Positions 26,902 to 35,658 of a stretch of DNA of 64,000 nucleotides are shown here, one piece after another (within the stretch, counting starts at the first letter, position 1; each line of letters starts with the position of its first letter). The position numbers and the translations under genes are program-made. The notes under the pieces are model-generated. The model saw only the letters and a program-made list of their open reading frames with translations. It had not been told where the DNA came from and ran no database searches. Source of the stretch: Bacteroidota bacterium (GTDB lineage Bacteria; Bacteroidota; Bacteroidia; Bacteroidales; Cfx3-03); the NCBI GenBank assembly GCA_013390605.1, contig JACAUB010000001.1, positions 5,184,754 to 5,248,753 on the forward strand. The letters run 5' to 3'.

Positions 26902-28143
26902 TTATTTTTTTATTTCAGCCCTACGACTTTTTTCCCAAAGCAGGCGAGCTGTAATTTGAGGTGATCTAGCGATTCTATTTGTGTAGATCTCAACAGTTCC
27001 TATCACTAGATATTTATCGGGACGAAATTCGGAGAGATAAATGTATTCATCGCGTACATAATTATCGCCACCACCGTGACCTGTTCCGGTGGTGCCATTT
27101 ACCCGACCGGCAAAAATTCCATCGGTTACTGTTCCCATTACAACATCAAAATAGGTATTGGCAAATGGAAGCATGTCGCTGAATTTGATTCCGTAGCGAC
27201 CGCTATTATAAGCAATCCATAATCCTTCACAATCATATGCAAAGTGATTAGTGTCTTCCATGCCGGTGGGTAAAGCATATGCCCATGTCCAACATGCAGA
27301 TCCGGTAGCTGATACAACGGGTTTTAAGTTGGCAAAGAACCAGTCGATATTAGGTTTTACAATTGCATCATATTTGGCGACCCTTATCGGATCGTCTTCG
27401 AGAATTACGTGGCATTCTGTTAAGCGAACAAATCCATTTGTAAGTAGCCATGCCTGGTTCCATGGAGCAGGTTGATTGGCTTTATATGTATTTGATCCTC
27501 CCGGAAAATAATAATGATTTTTTTCATCGGTTCGGATGAAATGAGGAATTATCCATTTGTCTATTACGAAATCACCTTCATGAATATATTTTAGTGCTCT
27601 GTCTTTATATGTTTTTCCAAAATTATTTGTATCTCTGATAGCAACATCTTTGTTCCAAATAGATGGCGTTTTGAGAATGAGTTTTGCACAATATGCAAGA
27701 TGCGATAGTACTGCTCCTTGCTCTACACCGGCTCCGGCCCGGGAAGTAGTACTGGAAGGCCAAACTGGTTCTATGTTGCCGGTCCAGACAATCAGTTGGC
27801 CCCCTTTCGCTTCGGGAAAAAGATCGTTTCGGCTGGCTAAAGCAGCATCACAGTAATAGATCATGCGATTGAGAATATCGATGTCGTGACTTGCTTCATA
27901 CATCAAACCGCAAGCCTCTATAGCTTTTCCTGCGTTACCAAAAACCCACACGTTTCCACTGCCCTTTTCAGGAGGATGAACATTGAGCAACATGTAGTTT
28001 TTAAAAGCATTAATCTCATTTTGTGTAACGGGTCCTAAAAGGCTTTCAACAATCAATGACTGAGCTTTTAAAAATGATGGAGAAATGGCAAGTAATAAGA
28101 GTAAAATAAAAGGTACAGATACTCTTCGTTTTTTTACAGTCAT
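26902..28143 (-). CDS. secreted protein of unrecognised family, probably a helical-toroid carbohydrate enzyme
   Basis: A 413-residue protein with a signal peptide (ILLLLLAISPSFLKAQ). I do not recognise the family. Regular helices with aromatic and acidic residues, for example AGKAIEACGLMYEAS, GAGVEQGAVLSHLAYCAKL and NQAWLLTNGFVRLTECHVIL, plus Trp- and Gly-rich loops (SACWTWAYALPTGMED; GTTGTGHGGGDNYVRDEY) suggest an alpha/alpha-barrel enzyme of the six-hairpin kind. It lies between GH105 and an acetylesterase, so a role on the same glycan is inferred. It is a good candidate for a new glycan-active family. Confidence 0.55.
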   Translation of the reverse strand: MTVKKRRVSVPFILLLLLAISPSFLKAQSLIVESLLGPVTQNEINAFKNYMLLNVHPPEKGSGNVWVFGNAGKAIEACGLMYEASHDIDILNRMIYYCDAALASRNDLFPEAKGGQLIVWTGNIEPVWPSSTTSRAGAGVEQGAVLSHLAYCAKLILKTPSIWNKDVAIRDTNNFGKTYKDRALKYIHEGDFVIDKWIIPHFIRTDEKNHYYFPGGSNTYKANQPAPWNQAWLLTNGFVRLTECHVILEDDPIRVAKYDAIVKPNIDWFFANLKPVVSATGSACWTWAYALPTGMEDTNHFAYDCEGLWIAYNSGRYGIKFSDMLPFANTYFDVVMGTVTDGIFAGRVNGTTGTGHGGGDNYVRDEYIYLSEFRPDKYLVIGTVEIYTNRIARSPQITARLLWEKSRRAEIKK

Positions 28144-28197
28144 CAGTTATTGAAATTAGTTATGATATATGCTTAATGCTATTTAATGTATGTGAAA

Positions 28198-30348
28198 TCA
28201 ATGGACTATCTCATTTTTGTCTGCGTTACACAACTTATCCATATCCATAAAGGTCGAAATAGTCTTCATGTCCTTATAATTGGAATAGCTCCAAACTACT
28301 TTCTTGTCTTTGGTGATTTCTAATATGTGTGGCGCTGTCCCAAACTGATTATTATGACCTAGCCAGTTACAGATAATGGTATTTCCATTGGATAGGCGTT
28401 GCATTCCTCCAAGAAATTTGAATGGCTTATCGGGAAGATCGGCGTTTGAGACTTCCCAGACAATTTTTCCCTCTTTATTAAACTCGTAGACATGAGGATC
28501 CTTTTTTGCATCGGCTTCCGAAACTAAAGTGTTTCCGTTCGGTAAACGGATGGCTGTATGAGGACCTCCCGGTACGTTGATTTCCCAAACCATCTTTCCA
28601 TTTGCATCATACTCGCGTACAACTTTCAGTCCGTAATGTGCAACAAGGAAATGGCCATTATCCAGATGGCGAGCATTACGCATGTATGCATGTCCTCCGT
28701 CTCTGACAGAATCGGGTAATATTCTTACTTCTTTTACAATCTTACCTTTTGGGGATACTTCAAGCAACCGACCACTATTGCATTCACCGATAAAGGTGTT
28801 TCCGTTATTGAGTCGTTGACAAGCATAGACTTCGTTTTTTGATTCATAATGAAAGATGGTATCATTTTTTCTGGTCATCTCTAACACACCGTGTCCTGTT
28901 GTGAAAAGCAAATTCCCATTGGACAACACCCACAGATCATTTGAATTTGGTGCTTCGTGCTGCCAAACTATCTGATCATTTTCCAGAATAAATACTTTCC
29001 CCTGTGTGTAATCGGCACAGGCAAAATTGTGATGTTGTGGAAGAGCGGGTGAGTATTTACTTTTCTTAGGCTTTTCAACAATGGCTGTGCCCCATAGAAA
29101 ACCACCAACCGTTTCTTTAGCATTAGTCATTCTTTTATAGCTGACATAGGTAGCGTAGTCTTTCTTAATTCCAATTCCATCGCCCCCTCCAGCTACATCA
29201 ACTAACCCATGATTATTGATTTGGCCAAAAGAAGTGAGGCTCTTGTAACCATTGGCTACAACTGTAGCATATTCTTTTTTTCTGATGACACCTATATCTA
29301 TTCCTCTTTGTATAAAATAGACAAACATGCCGGTGCCTGACGGATCAATCCAGTTGTCGGGTTGATCGCCCTTATCCACTATCATAAACCATCCTCCGGT
29401 TTTCTTGTCTTGAGTCCGTTTGAGTCCGTTCGCTAATCGAATGTATATATCCTCGATTTGTGCATATTGAGGATGACTATTTGGCATTTCTGCCAGTAGT
29501 TCTACTGTTACCAGTGCTAACCAACCCATGCCTTCACTCCAGACTTCAGGAGAAAGTCCCGTCTTGGGATCTGCCCATTTTGCCTGTTCCGGTTGTTCTG
29601 TCCACCCATGAAGATATAAACCGGACTCTCCCTTTAAAAGGTGCTTTGCACAAACAGTTATCTGTTTGGCAGCTTCATCATAACAATATTTGCTGTCGCC
29701 AATAATTTTACCATAACGAATTAAAAACATCTGACCCATAAAGACTCCGTCTATCCACATGTTGGGTGACTTAGCACCATGCCAGAACTGTCCATCATGA
29801 CTTCTGGGGTATGTATCGAAAATTTTTCTGAATTGTGTTGCTGCTGTTTTATATCGTTCATCGTGCGTATATCCATAAAGATCAACGATGCTGCTCCCGG
29901 TCATCAAGTTATCCAGGTTATTCAGATTGTCACCATGAAAATTTCCTTTTTCATCTACAAAGTTGTCGATGTATTTTTTGATAAAATCAAGATATCGCCT
30001 GTCTCCGGTCGTTCTGTATAACATTTCGAACCCATAAAATATGTATCCGTGAACATAGGACCATGGCTTCCAATAAGCTTCCCGATAATCAGGATAGCGT
30101 GTTATGATAGATTCTGCAGTTGCAATTGACCAATATGCTGGAATCTTCCCGGGAGTGTAGTTCAGTCGGGCATCAGGTAAGCCCTGAGAGGTTCCTTTTT
30201 TCGGTTTTATAGCTTTTGTTGTGGTATCTGCAACTGCATAAGGCTTTGCTGTCTCAATATTTTGAGCACTTGTTGTTGCGACCAATAAAAGAGCAACAAA
30301 GAATATAATACTTAAATATAAATTATTTAAACGGTATAGCTTTTCCAT
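28198..30348 (-). CDS. GH105-like unsaturated uronyl hydrolase fused to a PQQ-like beta-propeller
   Basis: A 716-residue secreted protein. Residues about 60-430 are a GH105/GH88-type alpha/alpha barrel (PSYVHGY-like entry YVHGYIFYGFEMLYRTTG; SPNMWIDGVFMGQMFL with the expected Asp; PEVWSEGMGWLALVTVELL). Such enzymes hydrate the unsaturated uronic acid left by lyases. From residue 433 the C-terminus has at least five repeats of the form NGNTxI...G.IVWE (for example NGNTFIGECNSGRLLEVSPK and NGNTLVSEADAK), a propeller like those of PQQ or arylsulfotransferase-type proteins. I do not know this fusion as a standard architecture. The propeller may bind glycan or have a separate activity. Confidence 0.83.
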   Translation of the reverse strand: MEKLYRLNNLYLSIIFFVALLLVATTSAQNIETAKPYAVADTTTKAIKPKKGTSQGLPDARLNYTPGKIPAYWSIATAESIITRYPDYREAYWKPWSYVHGYIFYGFEMLYRTTGDRRYLDFIKKYIDNFVDEKGNFHGDNLNNLDNLMTGSSIVDLYGYTHDERYKTAATQFRKIFDTYPRSHDGQFWHGAKSPNMWIDGVFMGQMFLIRYGKIIGDSKYCYDEAAKQITVCAKHLLKGESGLYLHGWTEQPEQAKWADPKTGLSPEVWSEGMGWLALVTVELLAEMPNSHPQYAQIEDIYIRLANGLKRTQDKKTGGWFMIVDKGDQPDNWIDPSGTGMFVYFIQRGIDIGVIRKKEYATVVANGYKSLTSFGQINNHGLVDVAGGGDGIGIKKDYATYVSYKRMTNAKETVGGFLWGTAIVEKPKKSKYSPALPQHHNFACADYTQGKVFILENDQIVWQHEAPNSNDLWVLSNGNLLFTTGHGVLEMTRKNDTIFHYESKNEVYACQRLNNGNTFIGECNSGRLLEVSPKGKIVKEVRILPDSVRDGGHAYMRNARHLDNGHFLVAHYGLKVVREYDANGKMVWEINVPGGPHTAIRLPNGNTLVSEADAKKDPHVYEFNKEGKIVWEVSNADLPDKPFKFLGGMQRLSNGNTIICNWLGHNNQFGTAPHILEITKDKKVVWSYSNYKDMKTISTFMDMDKLCNADKNEIVH

Positions 30349-30391
30349 AGGTTACGTTGTGAAAGTGGATATTGTCTATTCCTGGTGTATG

Positions 30392-30425
30392 AAACAGGCA
30401 TCGTCATGATCGACGATGCCTGTTT
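30392..30425 (-). terminator. perfect 14-bp intercistronic hairpin
   Basis: AAACAGGCATCGTC and GACGATGCCTGTTT pair perfectly around ATGATC. It lies between the GH3 stop and the GH105-propeller start in an otherwise tightly packed minus-strand run. The downstream T-run is short, so it may act as a partial terminator or transcript stabiliser. Confidence 0.7.
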
Positions 30426-30441
30426 GTATTAGATGCTTTGA

Positions 30442-32904
30442 TTAATCACCCATTGATCCTTTTCCTTTTGGAGCGATATAAGGCCGGGTAGTCTGGTCGG
30501 TAGTCGTGATTTCAAAACGACCATGTTGTCTGATGTCTTCAGACGAACTGCCTATCATTACATTAAACCATCCTGGTTCAACGATCCATTTCATATTTTT
30601 GTCGAGCATTTGAAGCTCTTTTGGTGTTAATGTAAACTGTACAGTTTTTGTTTCTCCCGGAGCAAGACGGATTCGTTCAAACCCTCTCAGTTCTTTTACA
30701 AAAGAGATAACAGAACTGACCTCATCGTTGATGTAGAGTTGAACAACCTCATCACCGGCCATTTTCCCTGTGTTTTTTACATCTACTGAAACCTGTACGA
30801 TACCAGCAGCTTTTTGTTGTTCTGGTGTAATCTTGAGGTTGGAATATTCAAAGGTGGTAAAGCTTAGTCCAAATCCAAAAGGATAAAGGGCTCCGTTAAC
30901 AGTAGTTTTAGAAGGAGCTTGTGCACTAGGCTTGAATGGGAAACACAATGGAATCTGTCCAACTGATTTTGGGAAGGTAACGGTTAACTTACCACCAGGG
31001 TTATAATCACCAAAAACGATATCAGCAAGGGCTTCACTACCATACTTTCCGGGGAACCATGCTTCAATAATTGCTTTACAGTTCTTATTAGCCCAGTTGA
31101 TGGTCATGGCACGTCCATTCATTAATACCAACACAACAGGTGTGCCGGTTTCCTGGACCTTGGTTAACAATAACTGTTGGTAACCGGTCAGATCTAAACT
31201 GGTTTTAGAATGCGATTCACCAACAACCTTATTGTCTTCGCCAAGTACCAAAATAGCTACATCGGATTTTTTAGCTTTCTCTACCGCATCATTAATGTCT
31301 TTCCACTCATCATCTGTAGGTTCAGAAGGTAAAATTTCGCTTTCGGGCCAGTTTTTATCAATGATATTACAACCCTTGGCGTACATAACGTTAACATCGT
31401 TGCCCAACTTTGATTTGAAAGCATCTACGACCGATTTATACGCTATCTTTTTAGGACCATAACGGGAAAGCGACAATGAAACATCCATAGCATTAGGCCC
31501 GGCGATTAAGATATTCTTAATTTTTTGTTTCTCCAGCGGTAAGAACTGATCCTGATTTTTTAATAAAATCATTGCTTCGTATGAAGCTTGCTTTGAGACT
31601 TTGTCAAAATCAGGATTATAGAAGATTTTCTCTGATTCGGTAGGGTTGTCGATATAGGGTTTATCAAAGAGACCAAGCCAGAATTTTACACGTAAAACTT
31701 CACGTACTCTGTTATCGAGGGTCTCCATAGAGAGTCCTCCTTCGTTTACTAATTCGCGTAACGGTTTGAGGAATGTATCTGGTTCTCTGAAGGTCGTTCT
31801 GACATTCATCCCTGCTTCCAACGATTGTTTTACAGCATCCTTCATGTCAGGAGCAACATGATGTTTTGTCCATATAAATTCTACTGCTTCACTATCTGAA
31901 ACCACGTATCCTTTAAAGCCATAAAGGTTCCGTAGCAGCTCGGTCAGAAAATAATAGGAGCCAGTAACCGGAATGCCATCATAATCGTTGTACGAACTCA
32001 TGGTCCCCAGTGCATGTCCTTCGGTGAAAGCTACTCTAAATGGTTGGAGCAGTAAAGTATGCATATCGCGAAGAGAGATTTGTGGGGCTGTACGGGTGTC
32101 GCCGTCTCTTCCTCCGATTGGAATGCTATATGCAGCAAAATGTTTTGGTGTCGATACCACGTTATGTGCCTGAATGGCCAATACCTGACGTAATCCCATT
32201 TGCGACACAAAATAAGGATCCTCACCATAACTTTCTACGGCACGTCCCCATCTTGGATCTCTGGCAACATCCAAAATAGGCGAATAAACATTGGTGAAAC
32301 CGGCAGCACGTGTCTGAATAGCAGTGATAGAGCCGATTTGTGTTACTAAATCTTTATCCCATGAAGAACCTACTCCGATTTGTGCAGGAAATAAAGCGGC
32401 TCCGGGGAAACATGCACCGTAGATGCCTTCATTGGTGAAGTCGATCGGAATACCCAGTCGTGTTTCTTCGATAAACCATCGTTGAACCTCATTGATGTTT
32501 TTTACATGTATGGATGGAGATTGTGATTTACTATAAGGAAGACGGACGCCGTTGGTGTGTTCGTCGATATTAGCAAGGCCGTCTTTCCATATCTTATTTT
32601 TCCATTCGGGTGTAGGAACCGAGTCTTTTAGCACATTAGGAAATCCATACAGGGTAACACATTGTCCTGTCTTCTCATTAATCGTCATTTGACTCAATAG
32701 GTCGTTGATCCAGAGTTCGACATCAAGGGATGGGTCTTCGAAAAGATCCATCTTTCCGTTTTTGTTGAAATCGATCCATCCTTTTTTGTACATCTCTTTC
32801 TTTCCGTAAGGCGAGTATTTCCCTTTATCCTGTGCAAATAAGGTAGAAGAGATACAAAGGAAAACGAATAAGAGAATAAGGTTTATTTTTTTTATTTTCG
32901 ACAT
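30442..32904 (-). CDS. GH3 beta-glycosidase, secreted
   Basis: The start is placed at ATG 32904 (MSKIKKINLILLFVFLCISS), which gives a clean signal peptide ending in LFAQ; an in-frame ATG at 32976 would add 24 residues without homology and overlap the previous gene. The 820-residue mature-type protein has the short acidic DFNKNGKMDLFED segment near the N-terminus, the GH3 barrel with KHFA and nucleophile Asp in YVVSDSEAVEF, the second alpha/beta domain (NILIAGPNAMDV; VLVLMNGRAMTINW) and a C-terminal fibronectin-III-like domain (VSVDVKNTGKMAGDEVVQLY). Beta-glucosidase or beta-xylosidase type activity is expected. It lies 58 bases after a GH29 gene. Confidence 0.92.
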   Translation of the reverse strand: MSKIKKINLILLFVFLCISSTLFAQDKGKYSPYGKKEMYKKGWIDFNKNGKMDLFEDPSLDVELWINDLLSQMTINEKTGQCVTLYGFPNVLKDSVPTPEWKNKIWKDGLANIDEHTNGVRLPYSKSQSPSIHVKNINEVQRWFIEETRLGIPIDFTNEGIYGACFPGAALFPAQIGVGSSWDKDLVTQIGSITAIQTRAAGFTNVYSPILDVARDPRWGRAVESYGEDPYFVSQMGLRQVLAIQAHNVVSTPKHFAAYSIPIGGRDGDTRTAPQISLRDMHTLLLQPFRVAFTEGHALGTMSSYNDYDGIPVTGSYYFLTELLRNLYGFKGYVVSDSEAVEFIWTKHHVAPDMKDAVKQSLEAGMNVRTTFREPDTFLKPLRELVNEGGLSMETLDNRVREVLRVKFWLGLFDKPYIDNPTESEKIFYNPDFDKVSKQASYEAMILLKNQDQFLPLEKQKIKNILIAGPNAMDVSLSLSRYGPKKIAYKSVVDAFKSKLGNDVNVMYAKGCNIIDKNWPESEILPSEPTDDEWKDINDAVEKAKKSDVAILVLGEDNKVVGESHSKTSLDLTGYQQLLLTKVQETGTPVVLVLMNGRAMTINWANKNCKAIIEAWFPGKYGSEALADIVFGDYNPGGKLTVTFPKSVGQIPLCFPFKPSAQAPSKTTVNGALYPFGFGLSFTTFEYSNLKITPEQQKAAGIVQVSVDVKNTGKMAGDEVVQLYINDEVSSVISFVKELRGFERIRLAPGETKTVQFTLTPKELQMLDKNMKWIVEPGWFNVMIGSSSEDIRQHGRFEITTTDQTTRPYIAPKGKGSMGD

Positions 32905-32962
32905 AATTATTTGTAAATTAAATTGTTGCGATGTTTTCTTGCGAAGGTTTTTTTCTGGCCGT

Positions 32963-34396
32963 TTAATCAAGTGCACCTGATTTCATTTTTTCTTTAATGT
33001 CGGTCGAAGTATTCTTTTGTATTTTTCCTTTAACAACCAGCTTAACAACCGATGCGATAGCATCAGGAGCCGTTGTCGGTAATGATATCGTTAATCCGTC
33101 AGCGGAGGAGATGGTTTTTAGCATTGTTTTATTGGTTAACAAAGATGCTGTGATAACCTGATTCTTTAGATCGGGTATCGTGATCTTTCCACCTGTTGGC
33201 CAATTGAATATGGAGAAATAAAGGATGGTGCCATCTTTTATTTCTTTACTAGTACATTTACCCCATGTCAATGGTTGTAAGGGACTGCCTTTTGTAGCAT
33301 AAATGGCTTCTCCATTTACCTTCATCCATGTTCCTATTTCTTTTAGTCGGTCAATACTTTCCTGCGGAAATTCGCCGTCAGCTTTAGGACCGATATTCAA
33401 TAAGTAATTTCCTCCCTTTGAAGCGATATCTACTAAATTGCGGATCAGCGTTTCGGTGCTTTTCCATTTGTGATCATAGCTTTTGAATCCCCACGATCCA
33501 TTCATTGTCATACAGGTTTCCCAATTATTTCCATCTAATTCGCTCTGGCTTGGAATTTTTTGTTCAGGTGTCTTGGTGTCGCCGGGAAAATTAGGACGTT
33601 TGAGTCGGTCGTTAGTGATGATATTGGGCTGAAGTTTCAGTTGAGCTTGCAGCTTTAATGCAGCATCATCCGTCATGTCGGTTGGGGTATCCCACCAAAG
33701 TACAGAGACTTCGCCGTAATTTGTCAATAACTCTTTTACTTGCGGTACTGCTACTTTTTCGATGTATTCGGCCATCGTAGCGGTGGTTTGAGCAGGGTCC
33801 CAATGTCCTTTATTAGCCAGTGTATAGGTATCGATCTTTGTAGAATCGGGATTGAGCCAACCTTCGGTTGCTGCTTTTCTTGAGGCAGCTCCTCCGGGGT
33901 TATTCCAGTCCTGTGCTTGTGAATAGTAGAATCCTAGTTTGATGCCGTACTTCTTACAGGCAGCGGCAAGATCTTTCAACACATCTTTTCCGTAAGGCGT
34001 TGCGTCAACAATGTTCCATTTGCTAGCTTTCGATTTGAACATAGCAAAGCCATCATGATGTTTGGCGGTGATTACTATGTATTTCATGCCGGCATCTTTT
34101 GCCATTTTCACCCAATCTTCGGCATTGTACTTGACGGGGTTGAATTGTTTTGCATATTGTTGATATTCAGAAACGGGAATCTTTGAACGGTTCATGATCC
34201 ATTCGGCCCCTCCATGTCTCATTTCATGGCCATTGTATACGCCACCGGGGACTGAATAAACACCCCAATGGATGAACATGCCGAAGCGAGCCTCTCGCCA
34301 CCACTGCATGCGTTCATCTTGTGATAATGTTTTTTGAGCAGAGATGAATTGTGCCGAGAAAATTAAACTTAAAAAGAGTAGAATTATTTTTTTCAT
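32963..34396 (-). CDS. GH29 alpha-L-fucosidase, secreted
   Basis: A 477-residue protein with a signal peptide ending in FISAQ. The GH29 barrel is unmistakable: WWREARFGMFIHWGVYSVPG, AKHHDGFAMF and LGFYYSQAQDWN, with the nucleophile Asp in VLWWDTP (about residue 230). A C-terminal beta-sandwich (about 360-450) closes the protein. It releases alpha-linked L-fucose from glycans in the periplasm or outside. It is 31 bases after the GH88 gene; together with the second GH29 two genes away it marks the target glycan as fucosylated. Confidence 0.93.
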   Translation of the reverse strand: MKKIILLFLSLIFSAQFISAQKTLSQDERMQWWREARFGMFIHWGVYSVPGGVYNGHEMRHGGAEWIMNRSKIPVSEYQQYAKQFNPVKYNAEDWVKMAKDAGMKYIVITAKHHDGFAMFKSKASKWNIVDATPYGKDVLKDLAAACKKYGIKLGFYYSQAQDWNNPGGAASRKAATEGWLNPDSTKIDTYTLANKGHWDPAQTTATMAEYIEKVAVPQVKELLTNYGEVSVLWWDTPTDMTDDAALKLQAQLKLQPNIITNDRLKRPNFPGDTKTPEQKIPSQSELDGNNWETCMTMNGSWGFKSYDHKWKSTETLIRNLVDIASKGGNYLLNIGPKADGEFPQESIDRLKEIGTWMKVNGEAIYATKGSPLQPLTWGKCTSKEIKDGTILYFSIFNWPTGGKITIPDLKNQVITASLLTNKTMLKTISSADGLTISLPTTAPDAIASVVKLVVKGKIQKNTSTDIKEKMKSGALD

Positions 34397-34427
34397 TTAT
34401 GTAAGGGTTAAGTAATAATTACGAATC

Positions 34428-35651
34428 TTAAAATAACGGTTTTTTGTTCTTTAGTTTTTCTCCGCGTAATAATGCTTCGAGATAATAATAATCTGCATAA
34501 TTTAAAGGCACATCAACTTCATTGTTCATCGGTTTTGATCCGGTACTGTGCATCAAAATAAATCCCTGATTTTCTCCAATCTTTGAACGGTATTGATTGG
34601 TTAAATTGTTGATGATTTTATCCGCAATACTTTTAAAATACTTTCCCTTTGCTGAATAAAGGCTTAATTCGTAGAATGCTGAAGCCATTACTGCTGCAGC
34701 TGAGGCATCGCGTGGCTCGTTAGGAATATTGGGTGAATTAAAGTCCCAGTAGGCAATCAGATCATTTGGAAGTGTTGGGTTTTTTAAAATGAAGCCGGCA
34801 ATCTTTTCAGCCTGACTGAGAAATGCTTTGTTTTTTGTTTCGCGATAACACATGGTGAATCCATATAACCCCCATGCTTGTCCACGTGCCCATGCCGACT
34901 CATTACTAAAACCCTGATGAGTGGTCTTTTTGATGACTTTTCCGGTTAGTGTATCATAATCAACTACATGAAAAGAACTGAAGTCAGAACGGAAATGATT
35001 TTTCATCGTGGTAGTGGCATGGCTGACTGCAATTTTATAGAAGGAAGAATCACCGGATAGATGTGTAGCTGCAAAAAGGAGCTCCAGATTGAGCATGTTA
35101 TCAATGATAACAGGGTAATCCCATTTGTCTTTATTATGATCCCATGAGCGTATACAGCCTACTTTAGGATTGAAACGTTTAGAAAGTGTTTTAGCTGATT
35201 GAATGATAATGTCGCGATAGCTTGCATTATTGGTTAAGCGGTATCCATTGCCATAGCTACAATACATTTTAAATCCCATGTCATGTGTACCGGCATTGAA
35301 TTTTTCGTTTTCAAGTTTAGCCGTAAAAGCTGCTGCCTTCTCTTTCCATTGTTCTTTACCGGTGAATTCATAGATATACCAAAGAACGCCGGGAAAGAAT
35401 CCACTCGTCCAATCTTTTGCAGGAACCATCACCAGTTTACCGTCAGGCGTGAGGGTGCGAGGAGATACAACTTCAGGCTTTTTCTTGTTCTGCACATCGT
35501 TGAGCCATGTGGTTTTTGTTTGATCGATCTGATCGAGCATAAATGAGGTTTGTTTTTCAGTGTCGTCAAATATTTTCTTGATTTGTTGGGCTTTCGTTCC
35601 GAGTGAACCCATTCCAATTAATAAGATAAACAGTAGAATTTTTACTTTCAT
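34428..35651 (-). CDS. GH88 unsaturated glucuronyl hydrolase
   Basis: A 407-residue secreted protein (signal peptide to about LGTKAQ). GH88 features in order: DWTSGFFPGVLWYIYEFTG, THDMGFKMYCSYGNGY, the catalytic Asp region VIIDNMLNLELLFAA, NESAWARGQAWGLYGFTMC and PRDASAAAVMASAFYEL. It removes 4,5-unsaturated glucuronic acid produced by polysaccharide lyases, consistent with the alginate-lyase-family gene two positions upstream. Its start lies 7 bases after the stop of the GH29 gene at 35659, so the two are certainly cotranscribed. Confidence 0.93.
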   Translation of the reverse strand: MKVKILLFILLIGMGSLGTKAQQIKKIFDDTEKQTSFMLDQIDQTKTTWLNDVQNKKKPEVVSPRTLTPDGKLVMVPAKDWTSGFFPGVLWYIYEFTGKEQWKEKAAAFTAKLENEKFNAGTHDMGFKMYCSYGNGYRLTNNASYRDIIIQSAKTLSKRFNPKVGCIRSWDHNKDKWDYPVIIDNMLNLELLFAATHLSGDSSFYKIAVSHATTTMKNHFRSDFSSFHVVDYDTLTGKVIKKTTHQGFSNESAWARGQAWGLYGFTMCYRETKNKAFLSQAEKIAGFILKNPTLPNDLIAYWDFNSPNIPNEPRDASAAAVMASAFYELSLYSAKGKYFKSIADKIINNLTNQYRSKIGENQGFILMHSTGSKPMNNEVDVPLNYADYYYLEALLRGEKLKNKKPLF

Positions 35652-35658
35652 TCTGATT

